This document shows, one piece after another, positions 45,845 to 53,796 of a DNA stretch of 64,000 bases (positions are counted from its first letter, which is position 1; each line of letters starts with the position of its first letter). The stretch comes from Methylovirgula sp. 4M-Z18 (GTDB lineage: Bacteria; Pseudomonadota; Alphaproteobacteria; Rhizobiales; Beijerinckiaceae). The notes beneath the pieces were generated by a model. The model had not been told where the DNA came from. It saw only the letters and a list, made by a program, of their open reading frames with translations, and made no database searches. The stretch covers positions 1,736,001 through 1,800,000 of the forward strand of contig NZ_CP149574.1 of NCBI RefSeq assembly GCF_037890675.1, given 5' to 3'. The translations under genes and the position numbers were made by a program.

Positions 45845-46210
45845 ATGGATATTGATGAGCTGCGGCGTCTCGCGATTGGGCGGCAGAGGGCTGTCAAAAC
45901 GATGGTCAGTATCAAGTCGAAATATGACATAGACATTGTCGACGTCGTCGTATTCTTGGTTTTGGGCGTGTTGAACTTCGAAAAGTCCAGCAGTTCTCTG
46001 TTGAACGTGCAGCCCATGACGATTTCGTCGGTCTCTGAATTTATTGGCATCCCCAAGGAAACAGTGCGGCGCAAGCTCGGCCTGCTCGAGCAAAAATCCC
46101 TCATTTCCAAGACCAATTACGGGTTTCTGGTCAAGGATATCGCGGTCTGGAGGCAATTGGTCGAAAGCTCGGCCTCCTCCGCCGACGCTCCCGCCGAGAA
46201 GCGGCCGTAA
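45845..46210 (+). CDS. Small winged-helix DNA-binding protein (unrecognised family)
   Basis: 121 residues. The C-terminal part SVSEFIGIPKETVRRKLGLLEQKSLI has the pattern of a winged helix-turn-helix recognition helix (MarR/GntR-like), and KTNYGFLVKD could be the wing. The N-terminal part is charged, then DIVDVVVFLVLGVLNFEKS is hydrophobic. No ligand domain. It stands alone in an AT-richer region. Two direct TCGGACA heptamers 9 bp apart end 6 bp before the ATG and may be its own operator. No clear Shine-Dalgarno site, so the start is uncertain. Confidence 0.55.
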   Translation: MDIDELRRLAIGRQRAVKTMVSIKSKYDIDIVDVVVFLVLGVLNFEKSSSSLLNVQPMTISSVSEFIGIPKETVRRKLGLLEQKSLISKTNYGFLVKDIAVWRQLVESSASSADAPAEKRP

Positions 46211-46514
46211 TGTCATGGCGGCATTGCCGGCATCCCCCGTTGAACCGAGTTTCCCATCATGGCTGTTGCCGCTCAACTCGTGCGGTCCAAGGTTGGCAGT
46301 CGTCGAAGGGAGGTTGAAACGAGGCGATTCTTGAGAATTCTTATGGGCAAAGACAGACCGCCGACTACCCTAAACCACGTTGAAACACCCCATTTCTGCC
46401 CAGACCCGTATGTAACATATTGAATAATAATATATATTCGCCCTATTAGTTTGATCCCAGAAAATCTTCATGTGCCTGCTATCGTCTCACGCAGGCCGCG
46501 CCGTCGGCCGATAT

Positions 46515-46652
46515 TCAATGGTTTTGAAATTGAACTAGGCGGATGGTTGTTGCTCCCTCGCACGATCGATCCTGCCCTCGAACGTCTCCGCCCCGGTATG
46601 TGTTGTCTCCGTCTGGCAGCCTTCTCGCGCGTCCGTCCATTGACTCATGCAT
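46515..46652 (-). CDS. Putative 45-residue protein behind a consensus promoter
   Basis: A short frame starting MHESMDGRARRLPDGD and ending IRLVQFQNH. It is rich in Asp, Arg and Gly with one Cys. AAGGA (46660-46664, minus strand) lies 7 bp before the ATG, and a perfect TTGACA-17-TATAAT promoter lies just upstream, giving a short 5' leader of about 22 nt. No family is recognised. It could be a real small protein, the start of a decayed gene, or the leader of a non-coding transcript. Confidence 0.4.
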   Translation of the reverse strand: MHESMDGRARRLPDGDNTYRGGDVRGQDRSCEGATTIRLVQFQNH

Positions 46653-46680
46653 TTGTAATTCCTTGGCAAAATAAATGTTC

Positions 46681-46709
46681 ATTATATGTTCTTTTTCCGA
46701 ACTTGTCAA
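46681..46709 (-). promoter_or_regulatory. Perfect consensus sigma-70 promoter
   Basis: Read on the minus strand: TTGACA (46709-46704), exactly 17 bp, TATAAT (46686-46681). Predicted transcription start near 46674, heading left. Alphaproteobacterial housekeeping promoters seldom match the E. coli consensus this well, which hints at foreign origin. Confidence 0.75.
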
Positions 46710-47038
46710 ATTTTTCGCCGCTGCACTCGCAGGCCACCGCATGTGAAAATCCGGCAAGGGCTCGGGTAGGGAAGCCGTGAAAAAAGTGATTTCTCATGTG
46801 GAGCGGGCGCTGGAACAGAGCGGAATCGAAGGTGACCCCCAAATTTCCCGATCCCGTCCACTTGGCCTTCCTGTTGTGTGCGGGAGCCGTCGAAACGTCC
46901 AAATGCGAATGCTATGGGTGGGCGGTCACGTTGAATAAACAGCACGAAGCTTGTATTCGAAATTGACGCGGGTGCGGCGTGCCCGTGCATCGCTTGTCTG
47001 AAGTGTCCCTCACGCGCAAAATTTTACGAGGTGGTCCG

Positions 47039-48394
47039 ATGGATGCTACCCCCGGAAGCGCTCATGTTCCGACACTCTCGGCCGAGGCCGCCGTGCGAGA
47101 CATCGTCATCGTTGGCGGTGGTGCTGCCGGGCTCGAACTTGCGACGGGATTGAGCGCCCGCTACCGGCGCTCGTCATCGGTCAAGATCACTCTCGTCGAC
47201 AATACGCGCACCCATTTGTGGAAACCGCTTTTGCATTCGGTTGCGGCGGGAAGCATCACCGCGAGCGAGCACGAACATGATTATCTCGCGCTCGCCCACT
47301 GGTATGGCTTTCGTTTTCAGTATGGCGAGATCATTGGCCTCGACCGGACAGTCAAGCAGATAACATTGGCGGCGACCTATGACGACGAGGGCCGCCAAAT
47401 CACACCGGAGCGGCCTTTGCCTTATGAGGTTCTCGTGATGTCGATCGGCAGCGTCAGCAATGATTTCGGCACGCCTGGCGTGGCGGAATATGCGGTTCCT
47501 TTGGACACGCCCGAGCAGGCTAAGCGCTTTCACAGACGTCTCGTCAACGGTTACTTGCGGGCGCAAACCCAGAGCGAACCGTTGCGGCCCGGGCAATTGA
47601 CCGTTGTCGTGGTCGGCGCTGGGGCGACCGGCACCGAATTGGTCGCGGAGCTGCACCGGACCACGCGTGAACTCGTCGGCTTCGGACTCGATCGGATCAA
47701 TCCGGAAAAAGACATAAGGATCGTTCTGATCGAAGCTGGCCCGCGGATTCTGCCGGCCTTGCCAGAGGTCATTTCGACCTCGACGACGAAAACGCTGGAA
47801 GCACTGGGGATCGAAGTGCGGACCGGCGAGCGGGTGGCCGAAGTGAGTGCCGAAGGCGTGCGCCTGGCAAGCGGCGCCTTCATCGCGTCCGATCTCGTGG
47901 TCTGGTCGGCGGGCGTGCGCGCGGCCGAATGTCTCGATCGCTTCGACGGTTTGGAGACCAACCGCAACCATCAGCTCGTGGTGACCGAGACGCTGCAGAC
48001 CACGCGCGACCCGGATATTTTCGCGATCGGCGATTGCGCGCAATGCCCGCGCAAGGACAGCGCGGCGCCCGTTCCGCCGCGCGCCCAGGCCGCGCATCAG
48101 CAGGCCGCCCATCTTGCCCGGCAGCTCCCCATCAAACTCGAAGGCGGAGCCTTGCAGCCGTTCGAATACCGGGATTTCGGCTCTCTGGTCACATTGAGCA
48201 AATACCAGGTGATCGGCAATCTCATGGGATTCGTTGGCCGCGATTTTCGCGTCGAAGGCTTGATCGCGCGCCTGATGTATCGATGGCTCTATCTCAATCA
48301 TGAAATGGCCGTGAACGGCGGACGCCGGTCCGTTCTCGGGACCATCGCTCGCCTGCTCGCCCGCCAATACCGCCCGGCAATCAAACTGCATTAG
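47039..48394 (+). CDS. ndh: Type II NADH dehydrogenase (NDH-2)
   Basis: 451 residues. Single-subunit FAD enzyme that passes electrons from NADH to quinone without pumping protons. Two Rossmann motifs: IVIVGGGAAGLELATGL (FAD) and VVVVGAGATGTELVAEL (NADH). FAD-site block DIFAIGDCAQCP, quinone-site AQAAHQQAAHLARQL, and a C-terminal amphipathic stretch (RSVLGTIARLLARQYRP) for membrane attachment. ATG at 47039 is preceded by ACGAGGTGG; a frame start at 46979 is less likely. It complements the proton-pumping complex I implied by the NDUFS4-like gene. Confidence 0.9.
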   Translation: MDATPGSAHVPTLSAEAAVRDIVIVGGGAAGLELATGLSARYRRSSSVKITLVDNTRTHLWKPLLHSVAAGSITASEHEHDYLALAHWYGFRFQYGEIIGLDRTVKQITLAATYDDEGRQITPERPLPYEVLVMSIGSVSNDFGTPGVAEYAVPLDTPEQAKRFHRRLVNGYLRAQTQSEPLRPGQLTVVVVGAGATGTELVAELHRTTRELVGFGLDRINPEKDIRIVLIEAGPRILPALPEVISTSTTKTLEALGIEVRTGERVAEVSAEGVRLASGAFIASDLVVWSAGVRAAECLDRFDGLETNRNHQLVVTETLQTTRDPDIFAIGDCAQCPRKDSAAPVPPRAQAAHQQAAHLARQLPIKLEGGALQPFEYRDFGSLVTLSKYQVIGNLMGFVGRDFRVEGLIARLMYRWLYLNHEMAVNGGRRSVLGTIARLLARQYRPAIKLH

Positions 48395-48402
48395 GTATTT
48401 AG

Positions 48403-48438
48403 GGCATCGGATCCGGTGCTGAAATCGGGTCCGATGCC
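48403..48438. repeat. 13-bp imperfect hairpin between convergent ndh and metY
   Basis: GGCATCGGATCCG (48403-48415) and CGGGTCCGATGCC (48426-48438) pair with a single G-T, around a 10-nt loop. No T-run, so it is not a normal terminator; its form resembles intergenic REP-type palindromes. Confidence 0.65.
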
Positions 48439-48456
48439 GGAGCGGCAAGAGCGGGT

Positions 48457-49785
48457 TTACGCAGCCCTTCTCGCGCTTTCGCGCTCATCCGTTGCTGCGG
48501 CCAGGGCCTGACTGAGATCGGCGATGATATCATCCGGATGTTCGAGGCCGATGGAGAGGCGTACGTAGCCGGGGGTCACGCCAGTCGCGAGCTGCTCTTC
48601 GGCGCTCAATTGCTGATGGGTGGTGGAAGCCGGATGGATGGCAAGCGAGCGCGCATCGCCAATATTGGCGACGTGGTACAAGAGTTTCAGCGCGTCGATG
48701 AAGCGCTTGCCGGCCTCGATGCCGCCTTTCAATTCGAAGCCGACCAACGCGCCGTACCCGCCCTTGAGATAGGTGTCGGCGCGGCGGCGGCTTTCGCCGG
48801 ATTGCAAGCCGGGGAAGATCACGTGGCTCACTGATGGATGAGTCGAAAGCGCCGCCGCAACCTTAATGGCATTCTCATTGTGCTGGCGCAGGCGCAGCGG
48901 CAGGGTTTCAAGGCCCTGCAGCAATTGAAACGCATTGAAGGGCGAAAGCGCGGCGCCGACGTCGCGCAAGAGCTTGACCCGTGCCCGCAGGATATAGGCG
49001 ATCGGGCCGAGCGGCTTGGCGGCTTCTGTCCAGATCGCGCCGTGATAGGCTTCGTCCGGCTCAGTGAGGAGCGGGAAGCGCTGCGCATGCTCCTCCCACG
49101 GGAAGTTCCCGCCATCGACGATGAGTCCACCGATCGAGGTGCCGTGGCCGCCGATATATTTGGTGGCGGAATAGACGACGACGGCAGCGCCGTGGTCCAG
49201 CGGGCGGGCAATCAGCGGCGCCGCCGTATTGTCGACGATCAGCGGGATGCCGAGCGAACGACCAATGTCGGCGACCTCGCGGATCGGCAATACCTGCAGC
49301 TTGGGATTGGGCAGCGTCTCCGCATAATAGGCGCGGGTCTTGTCGTCGCTGGCGCGGCGGAAATTCTCCGGGTCGGCCGGATCGACGAAGCGCACCTCGA
49401 CGCCAAATTGCTTCAACGTATGGGCGAACAGCGTCCACGTGCCGCCGTAGAGATCGGTGGACGAGACGATATTGTCGCCCGGCTGGGTGAGGTTGAGGAC
49501 GGCGTAGGCGGATGCTGTTTGGCCGGAGGCGACGGCGAGCGCCGCAGCTCCGCCTTCGAGTGCCGCGATGCGCTGTTCAAGCGCGTCGGTCGTCGGATTT
49601 TGCACGCGTGTGTAGATGTTGCCGATCTCCTCGAGCGCAAACAGGCGCGCCGCATGGGCGGTGTCCTGGAATTGATACGAGGTGGTCTGGTAGATCGGCA
49701 CCGCCACGGCGCCGGTGACGGGGTCGGCGCGATAGGTGCCGCCATGGAGGGCGAGAGTCTCGAAATGCTGGGACGTCGTGGTCAT
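48457..49785 (-). CDS. metY: O-acetylhomoserine aminocarboxypropyltransferase / sulfhydrylase
   Basis: 442 residues, Cys/Met-metabolism PLP family. It makes homocysteine from O-acetylhomoserine and sulfide. PLP Lys209 in YSATKYIGGHGTS, YTRVQNPTTDALEQRIAALEGG, and the long form (over 420 residues) separates MetY from MetZ/MetB. The C-terminus has HPASTTHQQLSAEEQ. 21 bp downstream of the 2-oxoglutarate oxygenase gene on the same strand, so probably one transcript. No SAM riboswitch is visible upstream. Confidence 0.93.
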   Translation of the reverse strand: MTTTSQHFETLALHGGTYRADPVTGAVAVPIYQTTSYQFQDTAHAARLFALEEIGNIYTRVQNPTTDALEQRIAALEGGAAALAVASGQTASAYAVLNLTQPGDNIVSSTDLYGGTWTLFAHTLKQFGVEVRFVDPADPENFRRASDDKTRAYYAETLPNPKLQVLPIREVADIGRSLGIPLIVDNTAAPLIARPLDHGAAVVVYSATKYIGGHGTSIGGLIVDGGNFPWEEHAQRFPLLTEPDEAYHGAIWTEAAKPLGPIAYILRARVKLLRDVGAALSPFNAFQLLQGLETLPLRLRQHNENAIKVAAALSTHPSVSHVIFPGLQSGESRRRADTYLKGGYGALVGFELKGGIEAGKRFIDALKLLYHVANIGDARSLAIHPASTTHQQLSAEEQLATGVTPGYVRLSIGLEHPDDIIADLSQALAAATDERESARRAA

Positions 49786-49806
49786 GGATTTGCTCCTCGT
49801 GTGGGA

Positions 49807-50850
49807 TCAGTAGGCGGAAGCTGGTTCGGCCGCTTTGGTGGCATCGACAAGGTCTGGGTGATGGCGGCGGGCGACATCGGGATGGGAGCGCAGCCGGCTC
49901 TTGAGGTAGTTGCGGCCCACTTCGCGAAAGAGCGGATTGAGCGGATCCTGGGTCAGGCCGCGCGCGCCGGCCGCAAGTTCGGGTGAGAGCGCAAGCTGCG
50001 GCACTTCGGCGTCGAGCTGCGCGCCGAGGAAGAAAGGAACGGAGAGCCGGTCCGTGCCGGCCGGGGGAGAGACGACCCGGTGGACATTGGCACGCAGATA
50101 GCCATTGGAAGCAAGTTCGAGAATCTCGCCGATATTGACGACGAAGGTTCCGGGAATCGGCGGCGCATCGATCCAGCCGCGCGCGCCCTCGACCTGCAGG
50201 CCGCCCTGCACATCCTGCAGCAACAGCGTGAGGAAGCCTGAATCCTTATGGGCGCCGACGCCCTGGTCGCCTGCGGCCTTTTCGCGTCCGGGATAACGCA
50301 CGATCTTCAAGAGCTGGTTCGGCTTGGGCGTATAGATCGGCTCGAACACATCGGCATCCTGGCCGAGCGCCAGCGCAAAAGCCTGCAGGACGCGGATGCC
50401 GAGCCGGGTGATCTCGTTCAAATAGCGCAGCGCGGAGGGCTGCAATTCGGGCAGGGCGGCCGGCCATTGGTTCGGACCTTGCAAGCGGCGCCACGGCGGC
50501 GCCGCCGGGTCGGTGGGGCGGGCTATCTTCTCCGAACCGATATCGATCTGTTCGCGCCAGTCCGGCTTGCCGCGCGTATGTTCGAAGCCGGCGCGATTGT
50601 AGCCGCGAAAATGCGGCGAATGCACCATTTCGATGGCGAGCTTGTCGGCCTCCGGCAGATCGAAGAAGCGGCGCGACAGGCGTAGGATGTCGTCGATCAG
50701 CTCTTGCGGAATGCCGTGGCCGGTCAGGTAGAAAAAGCCCGGCCCGCGCGCCGCGTCGCGAAGATCCGCGAGAAAAAGCCTGCGCTCCTCAGCGGTGCCG
50801 TCGAAGCGGCGAAAATCCAGAATGGGAAGCGTTTCGGGGGCATCGGTCAT
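49807..50850 (-). CDS. 2-oxoglutarate/Fe(II) oxygenase, isopenicillin N synthase family
   Basis: 347 residues. DIOX_N part (PILDFRRFDG, GFFYLTGHGIPQELIDD) and the double-stranded beta-helix with iron ligands His201/Asp203 (GAHKDSGFLTLLLQD) and His257 (RANVHRVVSP), plus Arg268 (DRLSVPFF) for 2-oxoglutarate. The substrate is unknown. Operon with metY suggests a sulfur-containing or amino-acid-derived substrate; this is inference only. ATG at 50850; in-frame 50913 is less likely. Confidence 0.88.
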   Translation of the reverse strand: MTDAPETLPILDFRRFDGTAEERRLFLADLRDAARGPGFFYLTGHGIPQELIDDILRLSRRFFDLPEADKLAIEMVHSPHFRGYNRAGFEHTRGKPDWREQIDIGSEKIARPTDPAAPPWRRLQGPNQWPAALPELQPSALRYLNEITRLGIRVLQAFALALGQDADVFEPIYTPKPNQLLKIVRYPGREKAAGDQGVGAHKDSGFLTLLLQDVQGGLQVEGARGWIDAPPIPGTFVVNIGEILELASNGYLRANVHRVVSPPAGTDRLSVPFFLGAQLDAEVPQLALSPELAAGARGLTQDPLNPLFREVGRNYLKSRLRSHPDVARRHHPDLVDATKAAEPASAY

Positions 50851-50901
50851 GGCTCGGCTCCTCTCAGATTGCGCCAGGAGAGGAAGTCGAGCATGGGCGT
50901 T

Positions 50902-50926
50902 TCTATAAGTCAATTATTTTTATAGA
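50902..50926. promoter_or_regulatory. Inverted repeat TCTATAA-N11-TTATAGA (operator candidate)
   Basis: TCTATAA (50902-50908) and TTATAGA (50920-50926) are exact inverse complements, 11 bp apart, within an AT-rich gap between the 2-oxoglutarate oxygenase (start 50850) and the stop of the GlxA-type regulator (50954). On the minus strand TTGACT lies within it. The T-N11-A type spacing resembles LysR or Rrf2 sites. Confidence 0.55.
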
Positions 50927-50953
50927 ATTTATGATATGATTGGTTTGGATGGA

Positions 50954-51958
50954 TCAAATGATTGCTGCCGCGAACCGCTTCTTGTATTCCGCTGGACTCA
51001 CGCCGACATGGCGGCCAAATGCCCGCCGCATAATATCGACATCGGTGAAACCGCACTCTGCCGCGACCTGCTTGGGCGTATAACACCCTGTTTCAAGAAG
51101 CCGACGCGCGGCCGTGACCCGTGCAGCCTCGACCCAACCTGCGGGCGTGATACCAATCTCCTTGCGGAAGAGACGGGCAAAATGCCTTGAACTGATTCCC
51201 ATTCGCTCGGCGAGATTGGTCACGCGGTGATCCAACGATGGATTGGCGACAACCCACCGCTGCAATTCTTGCAGAGCCGAGCGGCCGGCGACCGCTGCTT
51301 CGTCCTTGCGGACGAATTGCATCTGACCGCCTGGGCGTTTGAAAAACATCACGAGCTGTGCGGCAACGCGCATCGCAATGTCCCGGCCAAGGTCTTCTTC
51401 CACCAATGCAAGAGCGAGATCGAGCCCCGCGGTGACGCCCGCCGCTGTGCGGACCTGACCATCTCGGACATGGATTGCATCTTCCTCGATCTTGATGGCG
51501 GGATATGCGTCCGACAGATTCTGCGCGACGGCCCAATGGGTTGTGATGCGCTTGCCATCAAGAAGGCCCGTCGCCGCGAGCACAAAGGCGCCAGCACATA
51601 CGGAGCCAAACCGACGCGCCGTCGGCGCGGTATGAGCCAGCCAGTCAACGGCCGCTTGGGGAGGTTCAACCACGTCAGCGTCAGGACATCCCGCGACGAG
51701 CAATGTATCGATCGGGTCGGTCGTGCCGGAACCGATAACAAAATCAGGGCAAAGCTGCGCGCCCGACGAGCAGCGGATGCTGCCCGGGACAGTGGATATG
51801 ACCCGCAATTCATAAACAAGCCGGCTGGCCTGAACATTGGCTTCGGCAAACACGTCAAGGGGTCCCGCCACATCGAGAAGCTGGACGCCCGGCAAAGCGA
51901 GAATGGCGATGGTCTTGGCGGCGGTCCGAGCCGCGCGTGAGTCAGTTTGGCGCGCCAT
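50954..51958 (-). CDS. GlxA-family transcriptional regulator (DJ-1/PfpI plus AraC HTH)
   Basis: 334 residues. The N-terminal DJ-1/PfpI-like part (15-200) has TIAILALPGVQLLDVAGPLDVF and the nucleophile elbow GSVCAGAFVLAATGLL (Cys121). The C-terminal AraC DNA-binding part shows the two HTHs (NLAERMGISSRHFARLFRKE; PKQVAAECGFTDVDIMRRAF). It is divergent from the HD-domain gene with a gap of 89 bp, so it most likely controls that gene. The 2-oxoglutarate oxygenase/metY pair lies downstream on the same strand. Confidence 0.92.
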   Translation of the reverse strand: MARQTDSRAARTAAKTIAILALPGVQLLDVAGPLDVFAEANVQASRLVYELRVISTVPGSIRCSSGAQLCPDFVIGSGTTDPIDTLLVAGCPDADVVEPPQAAVDWLAHTAPTARRFGSVCAGAFVLAATGLLDGKRITTHWAVAQNLSDAYPAIKIEEDAIHVRDGQVRTAAGVTAGLDLALALVEEDLGRDIAMRVAAQLVMFFKRPGGQMQFVRKDEAAVAGRSALQELQRWVVANPSLDHRVTNLAERMGISSRHFARLFRKEIGITPAGWVEAARVTAARRLLETGCYTPKQVAAECGFTDVDIMRRAFGRHVGVSPAEYKKRFAAAII

Positions 51959-52047
51959 TTGTCCTAATTCAGCGTATTACGTCGATTGCAGACATTCATA
52001 TCCCGACTTTATGCTCTTTTCCAGCAAAACGATCGGAGGCATAAGAC

Positions 52048-52689
52048 ATGGCAGTAGATATCGAAGGCGCGCGGATTCCCGACAGCAAGCTGGCCCGCGC
52101 TGTGACTGAGTTCATCCGAGACACCGAAACCGAGCTGCTCTTCAACCACTCGAGCCGGGTTTATCACTTCGGCGCGTTGGCGGGTCTATATCGTGGCCTG
52201 AAGTTCGACCGCGAATTGCTCTATGCCGGCTGCATGTTTCATGACATTGGCCTGATGCCGAGCCACAGCAGTCAAAGCGAGCGGTTTGAGGTTGATGGCG
52301 CTCATGCCGCCCGTGATTTTCTCAAGAGTCACGGCATCCCGGAAGAAGACGCTTATACGGTCTGGACTGCGATCGCGCTCCACACGACACCCGGCGTCCC
52401 GGTTCATATGCATCCGGTCGTCGCCCTTGTGACCGCCGGCGTCGAGATGGATGTTCTCGGCCTGACCTATCCAGAATATTCGAATGCGGAGCGCGAGGCC
52501 GTCGTGCGAGCCTTCCCGCGCACGCCGAAATTCAAAGAGGACATCATTCAGGCCTTCTACGACGGTATCAAACACAAGCCGGATACGACGTTTGGCAACG
52601 TGAAAGCCGATGTCATCGCGGATAAAGAACCGCACTTTCATCATGGTAATTTCTGCAGCGTGATCCGAGGATCGCACTGGCACGGTTGA
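52048..52689 (+). CDS. HD-domain protein related to cyanamide hydratase
   Basis: 213 residues. His34 (FNHSSRVYHFG), the HD pair His65-Asp66 (GCMFHDIGLMP), and a later HTTPG with His form a metal site of the HD superfamily. The opening resembles fungal/plant cyanamide hydratase (NHSxRVY). Such proteins hydrate cyanamide or act on related nitrile-like compounds; the real substrate here is not known. GGAGGC lies just before the ATG. Divergent from the GlxA-type regulator. Confidence 0.8.
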   Translation: MAVDIEGARIPDSKLARAVTEFIRDTETELLFNHSSRVYHFGALAGLYRGLKFDRELLYAGCMFHDIGLMPSHSSQSERFEVDGAHAARDFLKSHGIPEEDAYTVWTAIALHTTPGVPVHMHPVVALVTAGVEMDVLGLTYPEYSNAEREAVVRAFPRTPKFKEDIIQAFYDGIKHKPDTTFGNVKADVIADKEPHFHHGNFCSVIRGSHWHG

Positions 52690-52776
52690 TTGCCGTCGCG
52701 ACCACTTAGCAAAGCTTTTTGAGGATCTGGATAGGTGGCAGTCTCTTACGCTGCCGCTTGTCTCCACCGAAAATCT

Positions 52777-52793
52777 GAGGGCTGTATGCCCTC
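52777..52793 (+). repeat. Short hairpin downstream of the HD gene
   Basis: GAGGGC, TGTAT loop, GCCCTC. No T-run follows. Could be a weak terminator or leader element of the small gene at 52906. Confidence 0.4.
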
Positions 52794-52905
52794 GGGTGAG
52801 GGGCGGATTAAACCTTTCTGGGGATTTGCCGATTGATTTCAGCTTCGCTACCGTGGTGCGGTCGCGGCGGCTTCGGGCCCAGCACATTTCGGCAAGGTGA
52901 ACGTC

Positions 52906-53121
52906 ATGAAACGGTTCCCTTTCTTCCTTCTTGTCATAGCTGCAACTCTTGCATTCGCGCCAAATGATGCTTCGGCGTGGTTCTGCCGGGCGCGCTCAAC
53001 CACTGGAGCAACGGGCTGGGGGCAATCTCCCTGGCTTGGCAACGCGCGTGTCATCGCATTGCGGGAATGCGCTGTGCGGACGCCGCGTTATGCGAGATGC
53101 TTCATCATGTTTTGCAACTGA
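52906..53121 (+). CDS. Small secreted Cys-containing protein (unrecognised)
   Basis: 71 residues. Signal peptide MKRFPFFLLVIAATLAFAPN ends near ASA|W. The mature part of about 47 residues has four Cys (WFCRARS, RECAVRTP, ARCFIMFCN), which may form two disulfides, and a GWGQSPWLGNARVIAL stretch seen in small exported proteins of related genera. Function unknown. AAGGTGA is 5 bp upstream; a GTG at 52897 is an alternative start. Confidence 0.6.
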   Translation: MKRFPFFLLVIAATLAFAPNDASAWFCRARSTTGATGWGQSPWLGNARVIALRECAVRTPRYARCFIMFCN

Positions 53122-53583
53122 TCGTGATTTCGTCTTCCAGAGTCTGGAGCCGGATCACGGGATCATTGCGGCGAATGAGATCACGGCCACAAGCCCGAGC
53201 GCAGCATGATGGAACTCGTCGCTCTGGCTGTGGCGGCCTTTTCATGGCCGGTAAGGGGGCTACTGGGCCGAGACGGGGCTGCTGTGTCGTTGGGTTGAAG
53301 GGCAAACGTCAAGCAATTCACTGACGAGAAAGCCCCGGGGCAAGTCCGCCAAATCATGGTCTCGATAAAGAGCGGCCGCAGCTCGGCAGGTCTCCCTCGC
53401 GGCCATTCTGGGCCCCAAAATCGTGTGCCGCCTACTGGGCAGGAAACCGGGTGCGCACTTGAACCCGCGGACCTGGTTCGTCGAGTGGTCCACGATGCAA
53501 CGCGAAATCGATGCTCGATTTGTAGACTGGATTAAATTTTAACTTAAATTCGCATTTAATTACAGTGCTTTGAGATAATTTTA
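53122..53583. other. Gene-free stretch before tRNA-Ser
   Basis: 462 bp. A plus-strand frame ending at 53541 (its last part reads HLNPRTWFVEWSTMQREID) is open for about 58 codons but has no credible start; it might be the tail of a decayed gene. Nothing else supported. Confidence 0.4.
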
Positions 53584-53673
53584 TGGCGGAAGGGGTGGGA
53601 TTCGAACCCACGGTGGAGTTGCCCCCACGACGGTTTTCAAGACCGTTGCCTTAAACCACTCGGCCACCCTTCC
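53584..53673 (-). tRNA. tRNA-Ser (anticodon TGA)
   Basis: 90 nt, with the long variable arm of class II tRNAs. On the minus strand acceptor GGAAGGG pairs with CCCTTCC, the anticodon loop CTTGAAA contains TGA, T-arm GTGGGTTCGAATCCCAC, and CCA is encoded. It marks the right edge of the accessory segment. Confidence 0.95.
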
Positions 53674-53796
53674 AGACGGGGCCCAAAATTGCCCTAGACG
53701 CCGGATCGGCGCTTGTCCTAATCGACTTTGCGAGAAAAGGCCACATGGCAATTCGCATATTTTGCCCCGCGCTGGCTTGCGGCCGCGCGGGCCTTC

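Larger units (their letters stand above)
46211..47038. other. AT-rich, gene-poor region upstream of ndh
   Basis: 828 bp. On the plus strand nothing convincing. On the minus strand it has a perfect consensus promoter and a short frame (separate entries). Low-GC patches at about 46420-46440 and 46645-46720 stand out from the flanking genes, suggesting acquired DNA. Confidence 0.5.

Noticed and set aside
46451-46780. 109-codon plus-strand frame in the AT-rich region
   Set aside because: No start signal and no family-like pattern; overlaps the better supported minus-strand promoter.
49786-50953. SAM-II riboswitch ahead of metY
   Set aside because: metY follows another gene by only 21 bp and the operon leader shows an AT-rich inverted repeat but no SAM-II-like pseudoknot elements that I could identify.
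53365-53541. 58-codon open frame ending HLNPRTWFVEWSTMQREID and a few more residues
   Set aside because: No start codon in a suitable place and no match to a recombinase or transposase I know; kept only as a note on possible decay beside tRNA-Ser.
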